From: JBDTMT01 sp039934135
Lineage (GTDB): Bacteria; Desulfobacterota; Binatia; HRBIN30; CADEER01
NCBI GenBank assembly: GCA_039934135.1
Contig: JBDTMT010000313.1
Coordinates: 1-7,456 of the forward strand
Reading direction: 5' to 3'
Length of the DNA stretch: 7,456 nucleotides
A program made the position numbers and the translations under genes. Position 1 is the stretch's first letter. The number at the start of each line of letters is the position of its first letter. Below the pieces are notes generated by a model, which had not been told where the DNA came from, made no database searches, and worked only from the letters and a program-made list of their open reading frames with translations. Positions 1-5,679 of this stretch are shown one piece after another.

Positions 1-952
1 CGATCAGAATCGCCGCCATCGGACTGACAAAGCCTGCCGCCGGCGTAATGGCGACCAGGCCGGCGACGGAACCCGATGCCGCACCGAGGACGCTGGCCTT
101 GCCGCGCTCCAGGTACTCGGTAAGTCCCCAGGAGACGGTGGCGGCGGCCGCCGCCAGGTGGGTCGTAACGAATGCTGAAGCGGCCAGCCCGTTGGACGCC
201 AGCGCGCTGCCGGCGTTGAAGCCGAACCATCCGAACCACAGGATGCCGGCGCCGAGCACGGTCAGCGGCAGGTTGTGCGGGATCGCCGGTTCCTTCGGCC
301 ATCCGAGCCGGCGGCCAAGAACGATCGCCGCCGCAAGAGCCGCCGCGCCAGAGCTGATGTGCACGACGGTGCCGCCGGCGAAGTCGAGCGCGCCGATGTG
401 CCCGGCGCCGAGCCAGCCGCCGCCCCACACCCAGTGCGCGATGGGATCGTACACCAGCGTCGACCACAACAGCGTGAAGACGACGAACGGCCCGAAGCGG
501 ATGCGCTCGGCAAACGCGCCGGAGATCAACGCCGGCGTAATCACCGCAAACATCCCCTGGTAGACCATGAACAAGAGGTCCGGGATCGACTTGGCGAAGG
601 GGCTTGGCCCCTGTCCGACGCCGTTGAGAAACAGGTAGTCGAAGCCGCCGATCAGCGAGCCAATGTCGGTGCCGAAGGCCAGCGTGTAGCCGATCACCGC
701 CCACTGCAGGCTGACGATGCCGATGATGAAGTAGCTGTGCATGATGGTGCTGAGGATGTTCTTCTGGCGCGCCATGCCGCCGTAGAAGAGCGCCAGCCCC
801 GGCGTCATGAACAGCACCAGAGCCGCCGAGACCAACATCCAGGCGGTGTCGCCGGTATCCAATGTCGACCCGGCGCCATCCTGCGCCGCTGACGAAGCCG
901 CTGACAGCAAGAGCGTTATCGCAATAGATCCGGATCGCGCTATGCGTTTCAC
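1..952 (-). CDS. amt: Ammonium transporter (Amt/AmtB family), 3' end cut by window edge
   Basis: Inner-membrane channel that takes up ammonium by deprotonating NH4+ and passing NH3; it forms trimers and is normally gated by the PII protein GlnK. 317 residues are visible. The start is a GTG at 952-950, with AGGGGG (962-967) nine bases upstream and a good signal peptide directly after it (MKRIARSG..., likely cleavage after SSAA near residue 23). Family motifs, matched to E. coli AmtB from memory: Phe gate in GMFAVITP (F135), W176 of the outer site in IAHWVWGGG, GALDFAGGTVVH with D190 and the first pore histidine H198, and GWFGFNAGS (F245, S249). At least seven hydrophobic segments are visible. 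The second pore histidine and the C-terminal tail lie beyond the window, so a fused regulatory domain cannot be excluded. A sigma-54 element lies upstream. No glnK is seen on the upstream side; the downstream side is outside the window. Confidence 0.94.
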   Translation of the reverse strand, partial: MKRIARSGSIAITLLLSAASSAAQDGAGSTLDTGDTAWMLVSAALVLFMTPGLALFYGGMARQKNILSTIMHSYFIIGIVSLQWAVIGYTLAFGTDIGSLIGGFDYLFLNGVGQGPSPFAKSIPDLLFMVYQGMFAVITPALISGAFAERIRFGPFVVFTLLWSTLVYDPIAHWVWGGGWLGAGHIGALDFAGGTVVHISSGAAALAAAIVLGRRLGWPKEPAIPHNLPLTVLGAGILWFGWFGFNAGSALASNGLAASAFVTTHLAAAAATVSWGLTEYLERGKASVLGAASGSVAGLVAITPAAGFVSPMAAILI

Positions 953-1017
953 GCCTGAAAACCCCCTGTAATTTGCCGAGTTGAGGACGAACGGGCGTCG
1001 TGCCCAACAGGGTCGAG

Positions 1018-1036
1018 CAGCAACTCCGGTGCCGAC
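1018..1036 (-). promoter_or_regulatory. Probable sigma-54 (-24/-12) promoter of amt
   Basis: Minus-strand reading gives CGGCAC, five bases, then TTGCT. The invariant GG (1033-1032) and GC (1021-1020) are separated by exactly ten bases, as RpoN promoters require. The only departure in the -24 core is C for the first T of TGGCAC. Transcription would start near 1009, leaving a leader of about 57 bases before the GTG at 952, with the Shine-Dalgarno inside it. An ammonium transporter is a classic NtrC/RpoN target. I looked for an NtrC-type dyad (GCAC...GTGC) between this element and 1140 and saw no convincing one. Element and spacing are seen; nitrogen control is inferred. Confidence 0.65.
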
Positions 1037-1087
1037 TGGCTCAGGTCTTGCGAATGGCATCTATGTGGTGGGGCTTATGGGCCATGC

Positions 1088-1124
1088 CTGCCCGTTTCCT
1101 GAGCAGTGCCCATCCAGCGGGCAG
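1088..1124. repeat. Inverted repeat between the SH3 gene and amt
   Basis: CTGCCCG (1088-1094) and CGGGCAG (1118-1124) are perfect 7-base inverted arms around a 23-base loop, 17 bases past the SH3 gene stop. It could end the tRNA-Pro/SH3 transcript or serve as an activator site upstream of the amt promoter. It lacks a T tract, and the long loop makes it a poor intrinsic terminator. Chance is a fair alternative at this G+C content. Confidence 0.25.
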
Positions 1125-1140
1125 AACGCAGCAGCCAGCT

Positions 1141-1791
1141 TCAGAATCGCACGCGCGAGCGCCGGTGGCGCTCTTGGCGCTGGCCGTACGCGGCGCCGAT
1201 CACGAAGCCGACGACCAGCCCGACGCCTGCCAGCGCGAGCGATGGACCGATGTCGAACTGATCAGGCACCGGCGCGGCCAAAGGTGCCGCTGGCCTGGCC
1301 GTTTCATTGCCCACCGGCGCCGCCGGCACCTCGCCGGCCTGCGGGGTCACGACCGCCGACTCCAACGCCGCCAGACGGGCACGCAACTGCGCCAGTTGCC
1401 CTTCCATCGCTTCAGAGTGCGCCTCGCCGACGACTGCGGCCGGCGCAGCCATTGTTGCGGCGGGGTTTGGCTCCCCAGCCGCCGACGGGGTGTGCGGCGC
1501 GGCGGGCGGAAATGTGGCCCCCGGTTCCAACTGCAGGTAGGCGACGTTGATATAGCCGCTCTCGCCGTCATCGAGCGTTACGCGCGCCCACTGGGCGCTC
1601 ATTTCTTCGACGCGCACGCGGCTGCCGCGCGCCAGGGCGCGGAACGCCGGGCTTTCGGTCCCGGCACTGCGCCGAATGTTGACCGCTTCGGCGCCGCGCA
1701 CCGTAGCCGAGACGGACTCGGCGGGCAGGCGGGGCGCTACCGCGAGGAGCAGCGCGGCGGCGGCGGCATAGGCGAAAAGGTTCCGGGGCAT
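1141..1791 (-). CDS. Exported SH3-domain protein with C-terminal membrane anchor (YgiM-like layout)
   Basis: 216 residues from the ATG at 1791. A signal peptide (1-24, hydrophobic AYAAAAALLLAVAP, cleavage near RLPA) is followed by a bacterial SH3 domain (about 28-90) with the usual opening VNIRRSAGTES and closing SGYINVAYL. Then come an Ala/Pro-rich linker, a short coiled coil (about 124-147, AMEGQLAQLRARLAALES), a second Pro/Ala linker, one transmembrane helix (about 184-203, LALAGVGLVVGFVIG) and a short basic tail. This order matches E. coli YgiM and the TIGR04211 type of SH3 protein, though the coiled coil here is much shorter. The domain would sit in the periplasm, perhaps touching peptidoglycan; the exact role is unknown. 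The start is 8 bases after the tRNA-Pro CCA end and no Shine-Dalgarno is visible. An in-frame TTG at 1794 adjoins the ATG, and no later start keeps the signal peptide. Confidence 0.82.
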   Translation of the reverse strand: MPRNLFAYAAAAALLLAVAPRLPAESVSATVRGAEAVNIRRSAGTESPAFRALARGSRVRVEEMSAQWARVTLDDGESGYINVAYLQLEPGATFPPAAPHTPSAAGEPNPAATMAAPAAVVGEAHSEAMEGQLAQLRARLAALESAVVTPQAGEVPAAPVGNETARPAAPLAAPVPDQFDIGPSLALAGVGLVVGFVIGAAYGQRQERHRRSRVRF

Positions 1792-1799
1792 CAAAGAAA

Positions 1800-1876
1800 T
1801 GGTCGGGGTGACTGGACTTGAACCAGCGACCTCACGGTCCCGAACCGTGCGCTCTACCAGTCTGAGCTACACCCCG
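1800..1876 (-). tRNA. tRNA-Pro, anticodon CGG, CCA end encoded
   Basis: 77 bases fold as a complete cloverleaf on the minus strand. The acceptor stem CGGGGTG pairs with CACCCCG, followed by discriminator A and an encoded CCA (1802-1800). The D arm has GCTC/GAGC. The anticodon stem CACGG/CCGTG holds the loop TTCGGGA, giving anticodon CGG, which reads proline codon CCG. The variable loop is AGGTC, and the T arm GCTGG/CCAGT holds TTCAAGT (one G-T pair). The C1-G72 pair with A73 is the identity signature of bacterial tRNA-Pro. It lies between rpe and the SH3 gene on the same strand. CCG is a heavily used codon in a G+C-rich genome, so a dedicated CGG isoacceptor fits. Confidence 0.97.
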
Positions 1877-1939
1877 TTTCACCGGATGACCTGTCGATCA
1901 GCCTTACCGCCTGTAGGAAGCGCCTGTCAGTAACATACG

Positions 1940-1957
1940 GGTTGGGGCTTGCCAACC
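1940..1957. repeat. Hairpin in the rpe / tRNA-Pro spacer
   Basis: GGTTGG and CCAACC form a perfect 6-base stem around a 6-base loop, 20 bases past the rpe stop. A weak terminator for rpe is possible, but no T run follows on the minus strand. The rest of the 101-base spacer may carry the tRNA promoter. The best match I see is CTGACA (1930-1925), 18 bases, then TAAGGC (1906-1901), about 24 bases before the tRNA. The -10 half is poor, so I do not call it as a promoter. Confidence 0.3.
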
Positions 1958-1977
1958 ACAGGTGCACGAACACCGGC

Positions 1978-2646
1978 TCAGGCAGCCACCTGATGGCCGA
2001 TGAGACGATGGATCTCTTCAATCGTGGCGCGGTAGCTCGAGCTCTCGAAGATGCCCGTGCCGATGACGAAGACCTCGGCGCCGGCCGCGGCGACCTCCGC
2101 GACGTTGCGCGTTTTCACACCGCCATCGACCTCGATGAGAAAATCGAGATTGCGGTCGCGTTTTACCCGACTCGCCTCGGCCAACTTGGCGAGTGCCCCG
2201 TCGATGAAGCTCTGGCCGCCGAAACCCGGGTTCACGCTCATCAACAGGACCATCTCGAGATCCGGCAGGATCGACTCGAGCGTGGAGAACGGCGTCGCAG
2301 GGTTGAGCACCACCGATGGCTTGCAGCCATGTCGCCGAATGTCCTGCACCACGGCGTGCAGATGCGGACACGTTTCCTGGTGCACCGAGAGATACGTCGC
2401 GCCGGCTTTGGCGTAGTCACCAATGTAGCGCTCCGGATTGGTGATCATCAGGTGCACGTCCAGCGGCAGCGACGTGGCGCGGCGGATCGCCTCGACGACC
2501 GGCGGGCCGATGGTCAGGTTGGGCACGAAGTGCCCGTCCATGACGTCGACGTGGATCCAATCGACGCCGGCCTCTTCGACCGCTCGCACTTCGTCGCCCA
2601 GCCGACCGAAGTCGGCGGCGAGGATCGAGGCGGCGATGCGCTTCAC
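1978..2646 (-). CDS. rpe: Ribulose-phosphate 3-epimerase
   Basis: Interconverts D-ribulose 5-phosphate and D-xylulose 5-phosphate in the cytosol, in the pentose phosphate and Calvin cycles. 222 residues, the usual length for this TIM-barrel enzyme. Seen motifs: N-terminal AASILAADF; HVDVMDGHFVPN with metal ligand H32 and catalytic D34; DVHLM with H65; LLMSVNPGFGGQSF (the phosphate-binding glycine loop, about 134-147); and EVDGGV with catalytic D174. All four metal and catalytic positions are present. The start is GTG at 2646; AAGGT (2653-2657) sits six bases upstream and the barrel's first strand follows at once. It starts 17 bases after the rsmB stop and is most likely cotranscribed with it. 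No sign of a Calvin-cycle cluster is visible, so a housekeeping role is the simpler reading. Confidence 0.97.
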   Translation of the reverse strand: MKRIAASILAADFGRLGDEVRAVEEAGVDWIHVDVMDGHFVPNLTIGPPVVEAIRRATSLPLDVHLMITNPERYIGDYAKAGATYLSVHQETCPHLHAVVQDIRRHGCKPSVVLNPATPFSTLESILPDLEMVLLMSVNPGFGGQSFIDGALAKLAEASRVKRDRNLDFLIEVDGGVKTRNVAEVAAAGAEVFVIGTGIFESSSYRATIEEIHRLIGHQVAA

Positions 2647-2652
2647 GCGCGG

Positions 2653-2657
2653 ACCTT
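2653..2657 (-). promoter_or_regulatory. Ribosome-binding site fixing the rpe GTG start
   Basis: AAGGT on the minus strand lies six bases before the GTG at 2646, inside the short rsmB-rpe gap. No ATG in this frame would give a full first barrel strand. Confidence 0.6.
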
Positions 2658-2663
2658 ATGCGC

Positions 2664-4010
2664 TCACGACAGGCGCTTCAACCGCATCGCGAAGAAGCCA
2701 TCGAGTCCGTCGCGCTGCGGAAAGGTACGCAGCGCGCCGCGGGCGTCGACCAACGTCTGCGCCGCCGACGGCAGGTACGGCGCGGCGTCCTCCGGCGCAA
2801 AATCGGGATGCGCGGCGAGGAAGGCATCGACGACGGCATCGTTCTCCGCCTGTACGATTGTGCAGGTGGCATAGACCAGTCCGCCGCCGGGCCGCACGAA
2901 TGGCGCGGCGGAGGAGAGGATGGCGCGCTGCAGCGACGCCAACTCCGTGACGTCGCGCGGCGTGCGCCGCCAGCGGATCTCGGGGTGTTGGCGCAAGGTG
3001 CCGAGACCGGTGCACGGCGCGTCGACCAGCACGGCGTCGAAGCGCTGCGACGGCGCCAGCGGCAGCTGCGTTGCATCGGCCTGCAGCGGGCTGAGGCTGA
3101 AGCCGAGGCGGCCCGCTTCGCGGCGCAGGTTGCGCAACCCGGCCCCGGCGCGGTCGAGCGCCACCACTCGCCCAGTCACGCCGACCGCCTCGGCCACCGC
3201 CAGCGCCTTGCCGCCGGGCGCAGCGCAGACATCGAGCACGCGAGTGCCCGGCCTGGCGCCGAGCAGGGCCGCAACCAGCTGCGACGCCTCGCCTTGCACC
3301 GTGAACCAGCCGTCCCGCCACGGCAGCAGTTGTGTCAGCTCCGCCGCCTGTTCGAGGATGACGCCGTGCGCCGCGAACGGCGTCGGCCGCGCCGCAAGCC
3401 CGGCGTCGACGAGCGCAACGAGCAAGCGCTCACGCGAGGTGCGGGCCGTGTTCACGCGCAACACCGTTGGCGCCGCGGTGTTGTCGGCGACGAGGAGCGC
3501 CTCGGTGGACTCGTCTCCCAGCTCGCGGCGCCAGTGTTCGACCAGCCACTGCGGATGCGACGTCGTCAGGGCGAGATGCGCGGCGCGGTCCGCTTGCGGC
3601 GGCAGCGCCAGCGGCTTGCCTTCGCGCAGAAAGCGACGCAGCAGCGCATTGACCATGCCGCTCGCCACACCGCCCTTGACCGTCTTCGACAGCTCGACGG
3701 AGGTGTCGACGGCGGCGAACGGCGGCACGCGATCGAGTTTGACGAGCTGAAAGAGCGCCAGCCGCAGCACGACGCGGATCGGCGCATCGAGCTTGGCCGG
3801 CGGACGGCCGAGGGACTTGAGGATGTGATCGAGCAGTCCCTGCCAGGCGAGCGTGCCGTACACCAACTGCGTGGCAAGCGCGCGGTCGCGCGTCTCGAGC
3901 CGCAGGCCCGACAACGCCCCGCCCAGCGCCGCATCGGCGAAGGCACCATCCTCGACCGCGAGCAGAACCTGCCACGCCAGGCGGCGCGGATCAGGCGGGC
4001 TCGCTGCCAA
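2664..4010 (-). CDS. rsmB: 16S rRNA (cytosine-967 C5)-methyltransferase RsmB (Sun/Fmu)
   Basis: Transfers a methyl group from S-adenosylmethionine to C5 of a 16S rRNA cytosine (C967 in E. coli). 448 residues (E. coli about 429). An N-terminal NusB-like helical RNA-binding domain (about 8-130; RDRALATQLVYGTLAW, GMVNALLRRFLRE) is followed by a linker and a Rossmann methyltransferase domain. The SAM loop is VLDVCAAPGGK (258-268). The general-acid cysteine is C333 in DAPCTGLGTLRQHPEIRW and the attacking cysteine is C383 in VYATCTIVQAEN. The pair of cysteines marks the RsmB/NOP2/Sun family. I chose the TTG at 4010 because GGGAG (4017-4021) sits six bases upstream and the NusB-like fold begins directly after. 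A longer reading to 4184 would add a low-quality stretch lying inside fmt. With the TTG start the gene overlaps the fmt end by 20 bases, suggesting translational coupling. Confidence 0.95.
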   Translation of the reverse strand: MAASPPDPRRLAWQVLLAVEDGAFADAALGGALSGLRLETRDRALATQLVYGTLAWQGLLDHILKSLGRPPAKLDAPIRVVLRLALFQLVKLDRVPPFAAVDTSVELSKTVKGGVASGMVNALLRRFLREGKPLALPPQADRAAHLALTTSHPQWLVEHWRRELGDESTEALLVADNTAAPTVLRVNTARTSRERLLVALVDAGLAARPTPFAAHGVILEQAAELTQLLPWRDGWFTVQGEASQLVAALLGARPGTRVLDVCAAPGGKALAVAEAVGVTGRVVALDRAGAGLRNLRREAGRLGFSLSPLQADATQLPLAPSQRFDAVLVDAPCTGLGTLRQHPEIRWRRTPRDVTELASLQRAILSSAAPFVRPGGGLVYATCTIVQAENDAVVDAFLAAHPDFAPEDAAPYLPSAAQTLVDARGALRTFPQRDGLDGFFAMRLKRLS

Positions 4011-4932
4011 GTCGAACTCCCACCACCAGGCCGCCGTGCGCAAAGCTCGCCGCGTCGAGTGCGTTGCGGCCCTCGAGCTGGAGCTCTTCGACCACCAACT
4101 CGCCGCGCCCGGTGGCGATGTGGATGGCGCCGAGCGTGTCGACCACCGAGCCCGGCGCGGCGCCCGCCGCGGCGTCGCGTGCATGCGCCCGGTGGATCTT
4201 CAGCCGCTTGCCACCCAGCGTCGTGTACGCCGACGGCCACGGATTGAAGCCGCGCACGGCGCGCGCGATCTCCACCGCCGAGCGGCTCCAGTCGATGGCG
4301 CCCTGCGCCTTGGTGATCATCGGCGCTAGGGTCGCCGCGGCGTGATTCTGCGGCGTCCCCACCAGCGCGCCGGCGGCCAGCCCATCGAGCGCATCCGTCA
4401 ACGCCCCGGCGCCCATCTCGGCCAGGCGCGTCGCCAACGCGCCGGCCGTCTCCTCGGCACCGATCGGCGTTTCGCGCTGGAGCAGGATGTCGCCCTCGTC
4501 CATGCGCTCGTTCATGCGCATGATCGTCACGCCGGTTGCCGCGTCGCCGTTCACCACCGACCACTGAATCGGCGCCGCGCCGCGATACTTCGGCAACAGC
4601 GAGGCGTGCACATTGATGCAGCCAAGGCGCGGCGTCTCGAGCAGCGCGACCGGCAGGATGCGACCATAGGCGGCGACGACCGCAAGATCCGCCGACCACG
4701 CGGCGAACTGGTCCGGGAAGTCGCCGCTCTTCAACTTCAGCGGCTGCGCGACCTCGATCCCATGCTGCTGCGCCAGTTGTTTGACCGGCGGCGCGTTCAG
4801 CTTCTGTCCACGCCCGGCCGGTCGGTCCGGTTGGCAGACGACGCCAACCACCGCATCGTGCCTGTCGAGCAACGCTTGCAGCGACGGAATGGCGAAGGCG
4901 GGCGTGCCGAAGAATACGATGCGAAAGCGCAT
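3991..4932 (-). CDS. fmt: Methionyl-tRNA formyltransferase
   Basis: Adds a formyl group from 10-formyltetrahydrofolate to Met-tRNA of the initiator type. 313 residues, typical for Fmt. The N-terminal formyltransferase Rossmann domain opens with RIVFFGTPAFAIPSL. QPDRPAGRGQKL (34-45) matches the loop that contacts the tRNA acceptor. Catalytic residues N107 and H109 are in INVHASLLPKYRGAAPIQW, and D145 in MDEGDILL; the H-to-D spacing equals that of E. coli H108/D144. A C-terminal oligonucleotide-binding-like domain follows (about 207-313; INPWPSAY-like RGFNPWPSAYTTLGGKRLKI). The start is the ATG at 4932, directly before the first beta strand. A GTG three codons upstream (4941) is an alternative. 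Neither has a good Shine-Dalgarno, and a short repeat lies just upstream (4951-4970). It lies 79 bases after def, the usual partner. Confidence 0.97.
   Translation of the reverse strand: MRFRIVFFGTPAFAIPSLQALLDRHDAVVGVVCQPDRPAGRGQKLNAPPVKQLAQQHGIEVAQPLKLKSGDFPDQFAAWSADLAVVAAYGRILPVALLETPRLGCINVHASLLPKYRGAAPIQWSVVNGDAATGVTIMRMNERMDEGDILLQRETPIGAEETAGALATRLAEMGAGALTDALDGLAAGALVGTPQNHAAATLAPMITKAQGAIDWSRSAVEIARAVRGFNPWPSAYTTLGGKRLKIHRAHARDAAAGAAPGSVVDTLGAIHIATGRGELVVEELQLEGRNALDAASFAHGGLVVGVRLGSEPA
4017..4021 (-). promoter_or_regulatory. Ribosome-binding site supporting the rsmB TTG start
   Basis: GGGAG on the minus strand, six bases before the TTG at 4010 and inside the 3' end of fmt. It is the only well-placed purine-rich site near the beginning of RsmB homology. 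No ATG or GTG is available nearby in this frame. Confidence 0.55.
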
Positions 4933-4944
4933 TCCGGGCACGAA

Positions 4945-4970
4945 ACCACAGATGAACTCGGATGAACACG
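4945..4970. repeat. Short tandem decamer repeat of a dispersed type between def and fmt
   Basis: GATGAACTCG (4951-4960) and GATGAACACG (4961-4970) are adjacent 10-base copies with one mismatch, preceded by ACCACA (4945-4950). On the minus strand it reads as CATCCGAGTTCATCTGTGGT. From memory, this kind of sequence recurs between genes of many bacteria and produces spurious proteins with phrases like FIRVHLWF or NSDEH; both appear in its translations here. It ends about a dozen bases before the fmt start, and its composition is less G+C-rich than its surroundings. Confidence 0.5.
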
Positions 4971-5011
4971 CCCCCCAGACAGCCGGGGCAGTTCCATCCG
5001 CGGCTCCGGGT

Positions 5012-5575
5012 CTAGATGTCGTCCTCGTCGCGTTGCCGGGACTTCTGGCGCGCGTAGCTGTCGAGGTCGACGCCATCGCGGATGAGTCTCTTGATCTTGC
5101 GCTTGTACGAATCGCGTTTCAGTGCGCTGATGCGGTCGATAAACAGCTTGCCCTCGAGGTGGTCAAGCTCATGCTGCAGCGCCACCGCTAACAGCCCCTC
5201 GGCCTCGATGGCGATCTCCTGCTGGTCGGTCGTCCACGCCTTGAGCAGGATCTCGGCGCTGCGTTTCACCTCGGCGCTGTAGTCGACGACGCTCAGGCAG
5301 CCCTCTTCCCACAGGATCTCACCGCGACGCTCGGCGATCACAGGGTTGATCAACTTCATCAGGTGCTTGCCAGGATTTTCGCTGTCGACGTCGACGACGA
5401 TCACGCGCTGCGAGACGCCCACCTGGGGCGCCGCCAGGCCGACACCGGGCGCGGCGTACATCGTGTCCGCCATGTCGCTCAGCAGCGCATCGATCTCGCC
5501 GGTGATGTTCGGCACATCGACCGCCGTTTCCTTCAGGATCGCCTCGGGAAATTTGAGAATGCGCCGCAGGGCCAT
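5012..5575 (-). CDS. def: Peptide deformylase
   Basis: Metallohydrolase that removes the N-formyl group from nascent proteins at the ribosome exit. 187 residues, slightly longer than E. coli Def (about 169). All three family motifs are present: GVGLAAPQVG (44-53), EGCLSV (91-96, metal ligand C93) and HELDH (135-139, ligands H135 and H139, catalytic E136). The residues after motif 2 read VVD, where many family members have a proline-glycine turn after the SV/SI; this is a mild divergence. The C-terminus is a basic helix (RDSYKRKIKRLIRD) suited to ribosome contact, ending in an acidic RDEDDI tail. The start is the ATG at 5575, with the family's first strand (LRRILKFPEAIL) immediately after. No clear Shine-Dalgarno is visible. 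Two palindromes occupy 5585-5603 just upstream. It forms a functional pair with fmt downstream. Confidence 0.97.
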   Translation of the reverse strand: MALRRILKFPEAILKETAVDVPNITGEIDALLSDMADTMYAAPGVGLAAPQVGVSQRVIVVDVDSENPGKHLMKLINPVIAERRGEILWEEGCLSVVDYSAEVKRSAEILLKAWTTDQQEIAIEAEGLLAVALQHELDHLEGKLFIDRISALKRDSYKRKIKRLIRDGVDLDSYARQKSRQRDEDDI

Positions 5576-5584
5576 GACGGCGCA

Positions 5585-5603
5585 GACTAGTCGAAAATTT
5601 TCG
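5585..5603. promoter_or_regulatory. Paired palindromes just upstream of def
   Basis: GACTAGTC (5585-5592, perfect 8-base palindrome) overlaps by one base with CGAAAATTTTCG (5592-5603, perfect 12-base palindrome). The block ends nine bases before the def ATG and is an A+T-rich island in G+C-rich sequence. It could be an operator, part of a promoter, or an mRNA structure at the ribosome-binding region. I could not fit good -35 and -10 boxes. Between it and 5679 I see only G+C-rich sequence, with GGCCGAGC twice (5628-5635, 5641-5648) flanking the palindrome GCCCCGGGGC (5634-5643); that could be a terminator for the upstream gene but has no T tract. Confidence 0.35.
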
Positions 5604-5679
5604 GCGATGCGACGACCCCGGACGTTCGGCCGAGCCCCGGGGCCGAGCGAAGGGGCGCCGCGGCGACGTTGCGCTGGCC

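Noticed and set aside
48..892. Two plus-strand open frames opposite amt
   Set aside because: Both are antisense to the clear Amt motifs; the amt frame, which starts with GTG and runs off the window, explains the sequence.
1037..1140. NtrC-binding dyads upstream of the amt sigma-54 element
   Set aside because: I searched for paired GCAC/GTGC half-sites and found none with acceptable symmetry; the activator site may be degenerate or absent.
1901..1930. A sigma-70 promoter for tRNA-Pro (CTGACA / TAAGGC)
   Set aside because: The -35 box is good and the spacing of 18 is acceptable, but the -10 box matches only two of six positions, so I do not list it as a feature.
1942..2874. A 310-codon plus-strand open frame opposite rpe
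   Set aside because: Antisense shadow of rpe; low-complexity His/Asp/Arg-rich product with no motif, and it crosses the rpe-rsmB junction without any start signal.
4011..4184. A longer rsmB starting near 4184
   Set aside because: The extra 58 residues are Ser/Arg/Trp-rich, lie wholly inside fmt and do not match the NusB-like domain; the TTG at 4010 has a better ribosome-binding site.
2658..4247. A 529-codon plus-strand open frame opposite rsmB
   Set aside because: It lies antisense to a gene with complete catalytic motifs, is rich in Arg/Ala/Gln as expected of a shadow frame in G+C-rich DNA, and has no recognisable domain.
4342..4965. A 207-codon plus-strand open frame opposite fmt
   Set aside because: Antisense to intact Fmt, including its catalytic segment; Arg-rich composition of a shadow frame.
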